NCBI GenBank assembly: GCA_006386115.1
Contig: VFIW01000070.1
Location: 62,001-126,000 of the forward strand
Length of the DNA: 64,000 nt
Direction of reading: 5' to 3'
From: Globisporangium splendens
Lineage: Eukaryota > Oomycota > Peronosporomycetes > Pythiales > Pythiaceae
The position numbers were made by a program, and so were the translations under genes. A model generated the notes under the pieces. The model was given only the letters and a program-made list of their open reading frames with translations, did not search any database and was not told where the DNA came from. The number at the start of each line of letters is the position of its first letter. Position 1 is the stretch's first letter. Below, piece after piece: positions 23,113 to 33,668 of the stretch.

Positions 23113-23179
23113 GTGATAATGAAGACTTTTGGAGGCAAAGTGGCTTGGTCCAGGTTACAGAAAGAGGAGACATCGAATA

Positions 23180-24290
23180 ATGGCGGTATGTTGGCGCTTT
23201 GGTGCTTCATGTCGCTTTGTCTCTCCACCTGCACGATGCTCTGCTATGTGCGGCTGAGTACACATATACGCACACTTCACTGGGATCGATGGTATCTGAT
23301 ACGTCTGCAATATGCCATTCTTACAGGAGAAAAAAGGCGTCACGAACTTTGAGCGCCAGACATGGGACCGCGAGCTCTACGAGAAGCGCGCACAGCTTCG
23401 CGCGAGCGGTCAGCTCGAAGAGAAAGAGGTGCGTTCCGCAACTCCGTCGTGATGTGCGCGCGTCCATGTGCCCCTGCTGTTTGAGTGGAGAGCTCAGAGG
23501 TTGGGAGTGGCGCTCGTATTGTCTGCGATTGTATTATTGCTGTGTTTAGGAGAAAAAAGTGATCAAATCCCAGAAAGAAGAGTTTAAAGCAGCAGAGGAA
23601 GGCGCCCAGGGACCTGCGGGCTCGGCGCGCGCGTTTCTCAAGGCGCGAAGCCAGAAAGTGACGCTCGACAACAATGTCGGCACAGTGCGTGTCGTGAAAT
23701 CCGACGACATGAACAAAAATGGCGGTTACTACTGCGAAGTCTGTGAATGCGGCCTGAAAGACTCGGTCGCGTATTTGGACCACATCAACGGCAAAAAGCG
23801 TACGTTCTACAAATTTCTACAGACTATAAAATATCCATTACCTGGTGGTTGTCATGAATTCGGCGCTCAATGCTAACTGCTGTGTTGTCTCGTGTTTTAT
23901 GCTGTAGATCTACGCAAGCTAGGCTACAGTATGCGTGTGGAGCGCTCAACTGTGGACCAGGTCAAGAACCGGTTGCAAAGCGCTGCGAAGCGCAAGTGGG
24001 ACCCCATTGTGACCAAGAAACTCGACGCCATGGAAGAATATGAGAAGAAATTGAAAGCCGTGGAGGAAGAAGAAGCGCGCGTGAAAAAACAGAAGAAAGA
24101 AGACAAGAAGGCGAAAAAGCACGCGCAGACTTCGGATCTGCCATCGTCAACGACGACAACAGACGCCGCGTCTGCGACTGACGCCAACAAGCCACCCGCG
24201 GAGGACCCAGAGGCTGCGGCAACCGACGATGCGGATGCGGAAATGATGGCGATGATGGGCTTTGGTGGCTTTGGCAGCTCAAAAAAGTAG
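23180..24290 (+). CDS. ZMAT2: Spliceosomal zinc-finger protein ZMAT2/Snu23
   Basis: Four exons, 23180-23185, 23327-23428, 23550-23799 and 23908-24290, encode 246 aa. The first coding exon holds only ATG GCG before a gtatgt donor. The protein reads TNFERQTWDRELYEKRA, then a matrin-type C2H2 finger ([27 protein letters not shown]). Next comes the family signature LGYSMRVERSTVDQVKNRL, then a basic coiled-coil tail and an Ala/Asp-rich end. ZMAT2/Snu23 is a U4/U6.U5 tri-snRNP component that enters the pre-B/B spliceosome near the 5' splice site. Match of order and motifs along the whole length makes the call strong. Three GT-AG introns keep frame exactly. Confidence 0.93.
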
Positions 24291-24340
24291 AGTATGACGC
24301 GCGAATAACAAAATAGAAAAGCACTCGGAATGAATTTCAG

Positions 24341-24377
24341 CCAATCCGTTGTTGATTTGTACCATTTTGGCGCCAAT
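24341..24377 (+). promoter_or_regulatory. Paired CCAAT boxes upstream of GT31 gene
   Basis: CCAAT occurs at 24341-24345 and 24373-24377, 32 bp apart, about 100-135 bp before the GT31 ATG. Confidence 0.4.
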
Positions 24378-24475
24378 CAAATTGCAAGAAAGCGCATCTA
24401 ACTTGTGGAAAGAAAAACCAACCTCACCTATGTTTGATACCTTTAGTTCCTACTGCACCACTGAGAGCTCTCTCC

Positions 24476-26331
24476 ATGTCGAGTAAGCTACCGATCTCCT
24501 TGGCGCATCTGCTGCTGCTGCTGCCACGGACTGTAGAAGGTAGCGTCCTTGGCAGCGACTCGAGCCCCGTAGTTTTGAAGGCGGTCCGACTCCTCCATCC
24601 GCAGAATGGCTCAGTCTACGAGGCTGGTGCTCCCCTCGAGTTTCGATTCGCGCTCACGGTTTCGAATCCTGACCGCTTCTTGCGCGAGTATAGCGACTCT
24701 ATGACCACGTGCGTCGAGTTCTCGCAAGGCGACCGTCAGCGGTGCAAGCGGCTGCCGTTGTTGTTCGATGACCTATCTCAAGGGTGGCATTCGGCGCGGA
24801 TTAGTTTGTACGACGGGATCGACAATGCGTTTTGGATCCGCAGCGAAGGAGTTACGTTCTCGGTTTTGAGTGAAGAAGCAATCGAAGACCAATTGACCGA
24901 AAAGAAGGCACTGGAACGAAAGCGATTTGGAATCCAAGAAGATGTCGATCTGCTCACGTGGAGTAGAAGGAACCAACCACCAAAACATGATGACGCCACT
25001 ACTTTGGTACTCGAGAATAGGAGTAGTGAAACTCGTACGCCAGAACCTACCAATCGCATTTCGTTTCCGTCATCACCGATTCTCGTCGTTGGGATCAAAT
25101 CAAGCAGCTTCAGTGGATTCCCCCAGCGGCAAGCGATTCGCGATACATGGGCAAACCGTGTTACATCGTTGCTGCGTCGCGATGTCCGCATCATGTTTCT
25201 GTGTTGTAGACCGCAAGCATTGGATTTGGATCCGTCAATCGCCCAAGAGGTGATGGCTGCGTTGGAACGAGAGAAGCAAGGCTATGGCGACCTACTGACT
25301 GACGAAATGGATTGTGATGACTCGTACCTGGAGCTCGCAGACAAAGTCAAGGAATTCCTGCACTACGTCGTCACGTCTTTCGAGTTGCACACGGCACGGT
25401 ACATTGTGATCACCGATGACGACATTTACCTGCGCGTGGAGGACCTCGTGAGTACACTGCTGCGCCAAGGAGACAATGCCACGCGGTTCTACGGCGGCCA
25501 AGTATGGTCGGAACAGTTTGTGTACCCGGAACGTGACCCGCGGCATCGCCACTTCCTCTCTCTCGGACACTACCCGATGCCGAAACCGCCTCCGTTCGCG
25601 CACAGTCCGCACTACCTCATGTCGATCAACTGCGCACGTTACATCGCCAAGAACCACAAGCGCCTGCAAAGTTTGCGCGGTATGGACGACATCTCGATCG
25701 CGCTCTGGCTGCTCACGATGCAAGTGCATCCGCAGCATATACCGCATTTCGCCAATCTGCGCGGCTCGTACCCGCACAAATGCGACGACGCGTTCACCTC
25801 ATTTGCCGATCTTTCCGCGAGCGCGATCCGGATCATCCACAGCAACAGGCAGCGAGGTCTGCCGTTGTGCACGGACTTTGACGCATTCACATGGGGCAAA
25901 CCTTCCAAACACCCGCAATGGATGATATCACGAGAAGGCAGAGAAGCCACGAGGTCAGTTGTTCAGTTGCATACGCACCTGAGCTCGGACAGCAATGGGT
26001 GGTTGGAAGTGCACACGGAGGTGCTGGTTGCAAACAATTGCGAGTCACGTTTTCGTATTTCCCCATGACTGAGCAATTTGAAGCCTATTGTGCGCGCATC
26101 GCGTCGTCCATGCAGCGCACGGAGCCACCGCAATTGCTGAACGAGAGGGGAATCGACACCATCGTCGCGCAATTCCGTCGCCACATGGTCACGATGGCCA
26201 AGCAGGCGTTGCACAGCGCGTGGCAGAGAACGGATGACGCAACAACTGCGAGCGAGCGGCAGCAGCATCAGGAGACGCAACTCATGCAGTGGATGCAGAG
26301 CCTTCGAACTGCCGTTGGCTCCAGGAATTAG
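24476..26331 (+). CDS. GT31-family glycosyltransferase
   Basis: Two exons, 24476-25953 and 26010-26331, encode about 599 aa. The 56-bp intron is inferred because the frame must change after REGREAT to reach the open frame that ends at 26331. If that intron is not used, the protein ends at 26068. The N-terminus (LPISLAHLLLLLPRTVEGS) looks like a signal peptide or signal anchor for the secretory pathway. Residues about 210-440 show GT31 features: RQAIRDTW near 219, the DxD-type metal site ITDDDIYLRV near 313, and an acidic MDDISIALWL near 400. GT31 enzymes are Golgi beta-1,3-galactosyl- or N-acetylglucosaminyltransferases; the donor cannot be told from sequence. Residues before 190 may form a separate beta-rich module. 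Confidence 0.82.
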
Positions 26332-26866
26332 CGCATTTCGGGGGAGGCGACGAATGCACGTTCTGATATCCAAGACAAGTTGTCTTCGACAATCCAAGTC
26401 CGATGTGGCAAAGCAGGAATCGAAATGGTGATCCCTGTACAAATCAATACCCTTTTCAAGTCCTGCTCGCTATTTTGGTGTTCATGGAAATCATTGATTT
26501 TTGATGTACAATACCCTCTTTAATGTGATTCATGCATCAGTTAAAATGTCCGACAGACCAACCGTCGTCAAACCAACTTGAAGCACCATCACAAACTGCA
26601 GGTTTGGGTCTCAATGACACTCCTCACTTTACAACCCGTTTCTCTGACCCGGGCCATCAAAAGCCTATGACAAACAAAATAACTGACAGGTGGGTCTAAT
26701 GAAGGTCAATTTTGATAACCCGCATTAGACCCACCCGTTTCGCAATCAAGGATGCGATCCACAAGGTCGGACGAGGATCCCTGACGGTGTTCTGTGGCGC
26801 ACCGCAGATTCGCATTCGATCGCTTCGCCTCGAACCACTCGTGTTCTCTCCATCTCTCTGATCATC
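26332..26866. other. Intergenic region with long inverted repeat
   Basis: About 530 bp between the GT31 and Prx-Trx genes with no further coding signal. It contains the 13-bp inverted repeat listed separately. Confidence 0.5.
26689..26735. repeat. Perfect 13-bp inverted repeat (hairpin-capable)
   Basis: ggtgggtctaatg at 26689-26701 is matched by its exact reverse complement at 26723-26735 with a 21-nt loop. It lies about 130 bp upstream of the Prx-Trx start. It may be a regulatory palindrome, an RNA hairpin or the remnant of a small transposon. A similar cgggtgggt segment occurs near 39060. Confidence 0.5.
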
Positions 26867-28066
26867 ATGCGCTCCGTTCAGATGCTGCGCCGCCTCGTGG
26901 CTGCGCGCCCAACCGCCACTGCCGCCTCCGCTGCGTTCCGCGCCAACGCGCGCGCTGCGTCCTCGGTGATGCCGTTGGTCGCGCGCTCGAACGCTTTCGC
27001 TGCGCACACGTCCGCGTTCACGCAGCAGTCGCGCATGTTTGCGAGCTCGCGCACCTCGGTCGACGACGACGACGACGACGACGACTACTTTGACGAAGAC
27101 GATGAGGACGAGTACGCGATCCAGTACCCGCCAGCGACTGCGCGCGTGCAGGGCAAGGCGCCAAAGTTCACGGCTGCCGCCGTGTACAACGACGACATCA
27201 CGGAGATCTCGCTTGATGACTACCGCGGCAAGTACGTCGTCGTGTTCTTCTACCCAAAGGATTTCACGTATGTGTGCCCGACGGAGATTATCGCGTTCAA
27301 CGACCGCGCGGCCGAGTTTGAAGCGATCAACACGCAGTTGATCGCGGTGTCGACGGACTCGCCGGAATCCCACTTGGCCTGGACCAAGTTGCCGCGCAGC
27401 AAGGGCGGTCTCGGCAAGATGGACATCCCAATCGTCGCGGATATCACCAAGATCATCTCAGCCAAGTACGGCGTGCTCTTGGAGAACGAGGGCATCGCGC
27501 TCCGCGGTCTGTTCATCATCGATACCCAAGGTACGTTGCAGCAGATCACGATCAACAACCTGCCAATCGGTCGTAGCGTCGACGAGACGCTCCGCTTGAT
27601 CAAGGCGCTGCAGTTCGTCGAAGAGCACGGCGAAGTGTGCCCAGCCAACTGGCAGCCAGGTGACAAGACCATCTTGGCCAACCCCAAGGACAGCCACAAG
27701 TACTTCTCCACCCTGGAGGACGTCGAAGACGGCGACGCTGACGCCGGTATCGTGGTCGTGAAGACCAAGGCGGACTTCGAGAAGCTCGTCAAGTCTGGTA
27801 CGCCAGTCGTCGCCAAGTTTGAGGCGCCGTGGTGCGGCAAGTGCGCGCAGATCCAGCCGTTCGTGGCGGAACTCGCCGCCAAGTACACGGACGTCGTCTT
27901 CGCTAAGCTCGACGTGTCGTACGACGAAGTGGAGCAGCTCAAGGACGAGTTGGAGGTCGGTGCGTTCCCAGAGTTCCGCTTCTACAAGGGCGGCAAGGAA
28001 GTGGGCTCGCGCGTCTCGGGCTACAAGAAGTCGCTCTTGAAGGAACAAGTCAAGAACCTCGCGTAA
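26867..28066 (+). CDS. 2-Cys peroxiredoxin-thioredoxin fusion, probably mitochondrial
   Basis: A single exon of 399 aa starts at ATG 26867. Residues 1-60 are Arg/Ala/Ser-rich with no acidic residues, like a mitochondrial presequence. A run of aspartates (about 66-82) follows. Residues about 95-285 are a typical 2-Cys peroxiredoxin: peroxidatic Cys137 in FTYVCPTE, resolving Cys258 in EVCPANW, and both hyperoxidation-sensitivity motifs (GGLG at 180-183 and KYF near 278-280). Residues about 295-399 are a thioredoxin domain with WCGKC (Cys323, Cys326) and the cis-proline in AFPEFRFYKGG. The enzyme should reduce H2O2 or organic peroxides and may use its own thioredoxin domain as reductant. WCGKC replaces the classic WCGPC. 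Two domains in one uninterrupted frame rule out an assembly join at intron level. Confidence 0.93.
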   Translation: MRSVQMLRRLVAARPTATAASAAFRANARAASSVMPLVARSNAFAAHTSAFTQQSRMFASSRTSVDDDDDDDDYFDEDDEDEYAIQYPPATARVQGKAPKFTAAAVYNDDITEISLDDYRGKYVVVFFYPKDFTYVCPTEIIAFNDRAAEFEAINTQLIAVSTDSPESHLAWTKLPRSKGGLGKMDIPIVADITKIISAKYGVLLENEGIALRGLFIIDTQGTLQQITINNLPIGRSVDETLRLIKALQFVEEHGEVCPANWQPGDKTILANPKDSHKYFSTLEDVEDGDADAGIVVVKTKADFEKLVKSGTPVVAKFEAPWCGKCAQIQPFVAELAAKYTDVVFAKLDVSYDEVEQLKDELEVGAFPEFRFYKGGKEVGSRVSGYKKSLLKEQVKNLA

Positions 28067-28291
28067 AAGCCACATTTATATTGACACGCACGAACGAATA
28101 AGTGGAAATGTTTCTCAGGAAGTAATACAATGTCCGTTGCTTTCTCTCTTTTTTATCCATGCCTACGCGCCAACACATCGTCATTATGTCCACATTCAGC
28201 TTTTTCGTTCAAAAAAACAGGAACTTAAGCAGCTTCGGGATTCCTTCGTCGCACTTTCCACTTTGTATTTCTCGCACATGCATGTGACAAA

Positions 28292-31200
28292 TTACCGTCC
28301 ACTGTTCGCATCCGCGGCGTCGTATCGAGAACGCACCATTTGCTGAAGCCGCTCTTTGTACGAAGCCACATCCGACGCGTCAATTGGTGGAGTTGCTGGT
28401 TTTGCAGTTCTCATACCAATGCCGACAGTCTCGCCTCCAGTGTTCCCGATGGCAGTGACTGGCGCCGTGATGCCTGTGCCGTGCTTGCCGAGCCCTTCGC
28501 CGCTTTTCCAACCCATCATTTTCAGCATCTTCCCTCCGATTCCAGACTCGAGCGCAGCACTTGGTGTGGGTGCTAGTAGCTCCGGTGCAGCGCCGGTGCT
28601 CTGATGATGCTGGACGAAGGTTGCTCCTGAGACCCGCTGTCGCTTCCCCCCTCGCTCTTTGGTCTCATCACCGAGTCGATCGTTTCTCTCCTGCACCATC
28701 TCGCGATACTGCGTCTCCAGAACCTCTTTGTTCGCTTTCGCCTTTGCTAAATTCTCCTGATGGAGTTTGGATAAAGATTCGTGCTTGCGCAGCAACTCGA
28801 TGGACGAGAACTTTCGACGACAAAGCTATTGCGTAACACGCACAGACATCAATCAGAACGAACCAAACACTATACAAGCATCGAAAACATGAAAAGAGAG
28901 CAACGTACCAAACAAATCGGTGCTTCTGCAACCGCATCTACAAGGTTAGTCACATCATTCTTTGCATTTGCTTCGGCTGGCACTGGTTTTGAGGCTACTG
29001 GAGATAACTTTGGTAATTGCTTTTGCTCGCTAGCCAACTCCAATGTTGCTTCTTCGGCTGCCTTCGCATCACGTTGTAGCTGGGACCATTTCGCGATATC
29101 CACAGCACTCTTGTGCTTTGTACTCGATCCAACAACCGCAGTGGACCCAGCAGCAGCAGCGAAAGCAGTGGTTTCCTTTGCTTTGTTCGATTCAGCCCCA
29201 GCCGCAGCCTTGATGCCAAACGAGATAGGCTTCTTCTTCTTGTCCTTCTTGTTCAGATTCATGCTAAAGCCCCCAACAGCAGCGGTGGCACCTGCTGCAA
29301 CAATGGATTGAGGGTTCTTGACTGGCTGAGCTGATCTGGAATACGTCGCATCGTCCACGGGAGCGGGAGGAGTAAATGGCTCAAACGTCGCATTTACGCC
29401 CTTCGATCCATCGCTGCAACGATAGTAGGCGCCTGTAAACGAATTGTAATACAACTTCGACTGCGTATCGTAGTAGAACAGACTGTCTGGGTCATAGTAG
29501 AGGCCGTACTCGCTCGCAAACACATAACTGCCCCCACCAGTCTCGAACGGCAGTGGCCACTGCTTCTTCGGTTCGACGACACGAGGTATCACTGCTGCGG
29601 CTGCACTCTCGAGAAGCGCATTCACGTCGGCCTCCATATCGCTCTGCGTTTAAAAATGAATGCGTCCATGTTCCACCCGAAGACCACAATCCGATGATGA
29701 CGATTAGCTACGTTCATGGGCTGTTTTCCACAATCGGCAATGACAAATTTGAGCTTTTTGATGAGTATTCACCTGTGACCGCTCTTGTTGGTTGGCTCCA
29801 TATCCGTTGGCAAGCGACCATTGCGCTTGCTCAAGAGCAGCTACTGCAATTGGATTCGCTACGTGACGCGAAGGGCCGTCTACGGTGCTTGAGGCTGGAG
29901 CATTTGGGTACTGCTTCGTCTGTTGTTGCTGATGGTCTCGAGCATACGACACTCGCACAAGGCTGCCCTGGATTCGAAGGTCTCCACTGCCATTCAACGC
30001 CTTCGTTGCGCTCTGTATGACACACACATACACATTAAACAGCTAAACACCATTTTCATCTGCACAAATTGCGCAATTGCATATAAAAAGATCAAACCTC
30101 GACGTTCACAAATTCGACAAAACCAAAGCCACGCGACAGGTTTGTTAGGCGATCGCGAATCAGTCGGATGTCCTGGACTCCTTCAAACTCAGCAAACGCG
30201 ACGTGCAGCTGATAATAAAACACGCACACCATCGAACAGCCATTGTCAGAGTCTACAACCAACTCCCATTGTATAAAACAATGACTCACCTCTCCTTCTT
30301 CGACATTCTCTGGTATCATCCGAATGACAAGCACATTCGACGGTGCATCACGCTCATTTTCGTGGTAGCCTCCATACATCAATCCAGAGCCAGGAGGTCC
30401 ATGCGGTGGACCATCTCTATGACCTGGATGATAGGTTTGTCCCGCTGGGATCTCCTTGGCATCCTCCGACTTCACAGCATCGCATTTGAAGCACGACGAT
30501 CGTCGCGCAAAGTTGGTTCCGTGGCACTGCGTACAGATCCAGTCCAAGCGAGGACCTCCTCTTGCCGTTGAGTCCGTGAACGGAGCTGCTCGGTTTTCTC
30601 CATTTCCATGCCAGCGATCACTGGAGCGGTTGTTCTCCGTGAATCCGATGGCGACCGGACGATGATCAAGACGGAGCGGATCGTTTGCTGCAAGACACAA
30701 CCAATCAACACACACCAATACAAGGTCATAACAATGAGTCGCGATAATACGAGGCAGTCCACAGCAAAGATTGCCCCACCAAACGCATGCACCACTTGTT
30801 TTGCATCCTCCACACTATGGAAATCCACAAACGCGAATCCACGGCGCTCCCCGGTCATCTGATACAACCAAATCAAGCAGTGAGAGATCGTGTCATGCCG
30901 CCATGCAACACACGGTGAGCACCAGATAGAAAGCGTACCTTGTTCAGAATGATACGAGCTTGCAACGGCCGGAATGACGCGAGGACGTTCATGATCTATG
31001 GGGAGGGAGGACGTAGTTTTTCCACAGTGTGAATAGACACCATGTCGTGGATATGGACGCGAGTTCGCAGAAGAAGGGAATGCTGTGAGTAAGCTGACGC
31101 ATATTGACCACACAAACAATACACCGCGAAGCTCAAGACACAAGCATGCGGCCGTGCAGTAATAACAATACCATCCTCTCCGTTACAGCCGGCGATAGAC

Positions 31201-31663
31201 CGCGGATAATCAGCGTCGAACTTGGCGGCGCGTTGCTGACGTATGGCACTGACGAATTGTCGCGATGCTGATGATAATGAGGCTGGTGCTGATAACCTGG
31301 ACCGCCCGAACGATGCATATCGCTACGATGCTCTGGTTGCCGCCATCGCGACTGTTGTCGATCACCATGCGCTGGTCCATGATCGCCGTGGTGGCCATAG
31401 CCCCGATTCATCCCATGTGGAGCTCCGTGGTGATGATATCCTGACTGTTGCTGCTGGAACGAGCCATCGGCGCGACGCGGGGAACGCGATCGCGATCGCG
31501 AGCTTTGGCGTGGGTGCGACGCAGTCTGTGGAGCATATCCAGAGCGCTCCTGATCCTCATAGCCGCGGTGCTGTGCAGCGTCGTGGCTAGAATAGTGATG
31601 ATGGCTGCTTGGGTGGTTTGGATGCGCGTCCCGCGGCGAATCGTCGCGATGCGAGCCCGGCAT
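28292..31663 (-). CDS. RBM5/10: RBM5/RBM10-type splicing factor
   Basis: Eight exons are inferred: 31663-31172, 30995-30939, 30858-30780, 30687-30290, 30208-30098, 30012-29773, 29643-28909 and 28825-28292, about 881 aa. The order is exactly that of RBM5/RBM10. An Arg/Ser/His-rich N-terminus comes first. RRM1 follows (STLIIRGLSPAVTERM to RRGFAFVDFHSVEDA, about 148-225). Then come a RanBP2-type zinc finger (DWICTQCHGTNFARRSSCFKC, about 257-277), RRM2 (NVLVIRMIPEN to RGFGFVEF) and an OCRE domain of tyrosine-rich repeats (YGLYYDPDSLFYYD, about 498-545). A C2H2 finger split by an intron (ICLLCRRKF to HESLSKLH, about 703-725) and a C-terminal G-patch (MGWKSGEGLGKHG, about 803-845) complete it. In animals these proteins regulate exon inclusion through U2 snRNP and tri-snRNP contacts. 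An upstream in-frame ATG at 31822 is an alternative start. Confidence 0.9.
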
Positions 31664-32043
31664 CTGTTGCTTCCGGTAGCGAAAACTCTGTAGTGAGCAC
31701 AAGTCTGCTGTGGCTGCATACACTGCGCGTTTGTCTGGCAGCAGCAACTCACACACAGAGAGATAGAAAGGCGTGTTCGTTCGCTCCTGGTTGCTTTCTT
31801 CCTTTCGTGGCGATGGTCGCATTTGGGTTAGAAGAGGATAGATAACATAGCCAAATTTACAAAATAGGTGCGTGCTCTTTGATAAATTTAGATGTTAGAC
31901 AGCATGGTTACCTCTCGAATGTTATACTACGAATGATGTTCATGATTCTTTTGGACAGCTCGTCGCGATTTCGTTGAGAATTCCTCAATTTGGCAATGGA
32001 GTTTGACCCTCAAACAGGCTGACTCGTTAACGCAACTTTGCAG

Positions 32044-32054
32044 CTGCAAGTACT
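32044..32054. repeat. Target-site duplication of LINE copy 1, left
   Basis: ctgcaagtact, identical to 33544-33554, directly borders the element's 3' end. Confidence 0.85.
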
Positions 32055-33543
32055 TTGTAAGGTGAGGTATATTTAGGTTCATCGTCGTGACCTACAATAT
32101 CCATTCTCCTAACTACTCTTCATTACGAATTTTATACAGGAGTGTAAATGTGTCTATAGCGCGGTTTGCACTAGATCACTTCTAAGTGCTAAATAATCTT
32201 TGACCAGGATGGCATGTTTTCTTGGTCCTATGTGAGGCTGCCTTGTGTTGTCCAATGACCTTGGGTCTTCCGAACTTCGCATAAGCCAATGCATGACGTC
32301 GTTGTCAAGATCCTGGGTGAGATTGTTGAAAGCAGCTCTTTGAGTTGGGAAGTGAACCTGCGTTGAGGTTCTGGTGTCCATGGCTAGGTTGGCGGCTGAG
32401 TCCGCCATCTTGTTGAAGGCACGGTAGTGATGGTACCATCCTCGGATGTCGATGCAATCCGCGAGTCGTCGACTTGTCTGGTATAAACGTGCCAATCGGC
32501 GCTGTCGAGGGGACCGATGCATTCTCTGTTGGGAGACAATCAGTGCACTGTCTCCAATCACGTACAACGGTTCGAAGTGACTGCGTTGGGCTTCTCGGAG
32601 TCCGTGTATGAGACCCCAGTACTCAGCAAAGTTGTTGGTCGTGTCCTTCCTGCTATACGCCATGCTGGCGGTCCAAATTAAAACTGGCTGTGTGCGAGTC
32701 CTTGTGGACACGCACGATGATGGATCCAGTCCCTCCTGGTCCTGGATTGCCGCGTGATCCACCATCGAAAAACAACATGTAAACGCCGCGAGTATCATTT
32801 GGAGTCAAGGGGGTGGCGTCGGTTTGGCTGAGAAAGCAGTCGACATAGCCCTTGAGAACTGCTGCAGCCGTGTGACCGTCCGAGTCTCCAGCTTGCGCTT
32901 CAGCGAGTCGTGCGAGGTTTCGCATTCCTGCCTCTAATCTGGTCATCATGATCGCCATCTCAGCAGTCGATTCGATTGGATCCGAACCCATGCGTCGCAG
33001 ATGCGCACACCAAATGATCTGTATGAGCGACGCGCTCATATATCGCCACAGCATGTGTGCGACGGGATAGAGATGATCTTGGACATGTTCATTGGAGAAC
33101 TTGTGTCCGATAATGTGTCTCTTGATCGTGGTCCATGCATGCCTTGGAGTATGTGGTAGATCCAGACTGAAGATCCAGATTGCGGGGTCGTGACCAGGAG
33201 TGATTCCGATCTTCGCCCATAGCGCATAAAAGTAGTTCCACACCAGTTTGGCTTTTGGACACTCCCAGAATAGATGTTGAACAGAAGATTGGACAACTTG
33301 GGAGCATTCGGGATTCGAGCAGGATAGATCGGCTTTCTCATAGTTCCACATGGAGAGTCGGTTGGCTTTCAGCCGGAGAAGAGTCTGGACCGTATAAACA
33401 GTAATCCCTGGGATGTTGAGTAATTCGCTCCACTGGATTAATTGCAGTCCTGGCCACAGAGATCCTGCTGTATGGACAGCTTTGTTGACTGCTGCATCTC
33501 GAGTATCTTTGCCAATTTGTGTCCTCGTTGCTGCAACTTGTTA
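32055..33543 (-). mobile_element. 5'-truncated LINE retrotransposon, copy 1
   Basis: On the minus strand this 1.49-kb element encodes the end of a LINE polyprotein. It has a reverse-transcriptase zinc-binding segment (LSCSNPECSQ with HLFWEC, near 33250-33320) and a type I RNase H. The RNase H shows FFDGGSRGNPGPGG, NNFAEYWGL, VIGDSAL and KMADSAAN as the four acidic active-site blocks. An extra base near 32680 shifts the frame inside the RNase H, so the copy is inactive. The 3' tail ends in an A/T-rich stretch rather than poly(A). The element is bounded by an 11-bp target-site duplication, as expected for target-primed reverse transcription, and lies about 125 bp beyond the phosphodiesterase stop codon. 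Its 3' tail differs at several sites from copies 2 and 3, suggesting another subfamily. Confidence 0.9.
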
Positions 33544-33554
33544 CTGCAAGTACT
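33544..33554. repeat. Target-site duplication of LINE copy 1, right
   Basis: ctgcaagtact, identical to 32044-32054, borders the truncated 5' end of the element. Confidence 0.85.
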
Positions 33555-33668
33555 GCCGCTGCAAATGAGCCCCACGTTTTCTTATAAAACAATGCCAACC
33601 TCGACATGCTGACGTTGTGTGTGAATAATTGCGTGTGTTATACATAATATCTATCTACTATAGTGATT

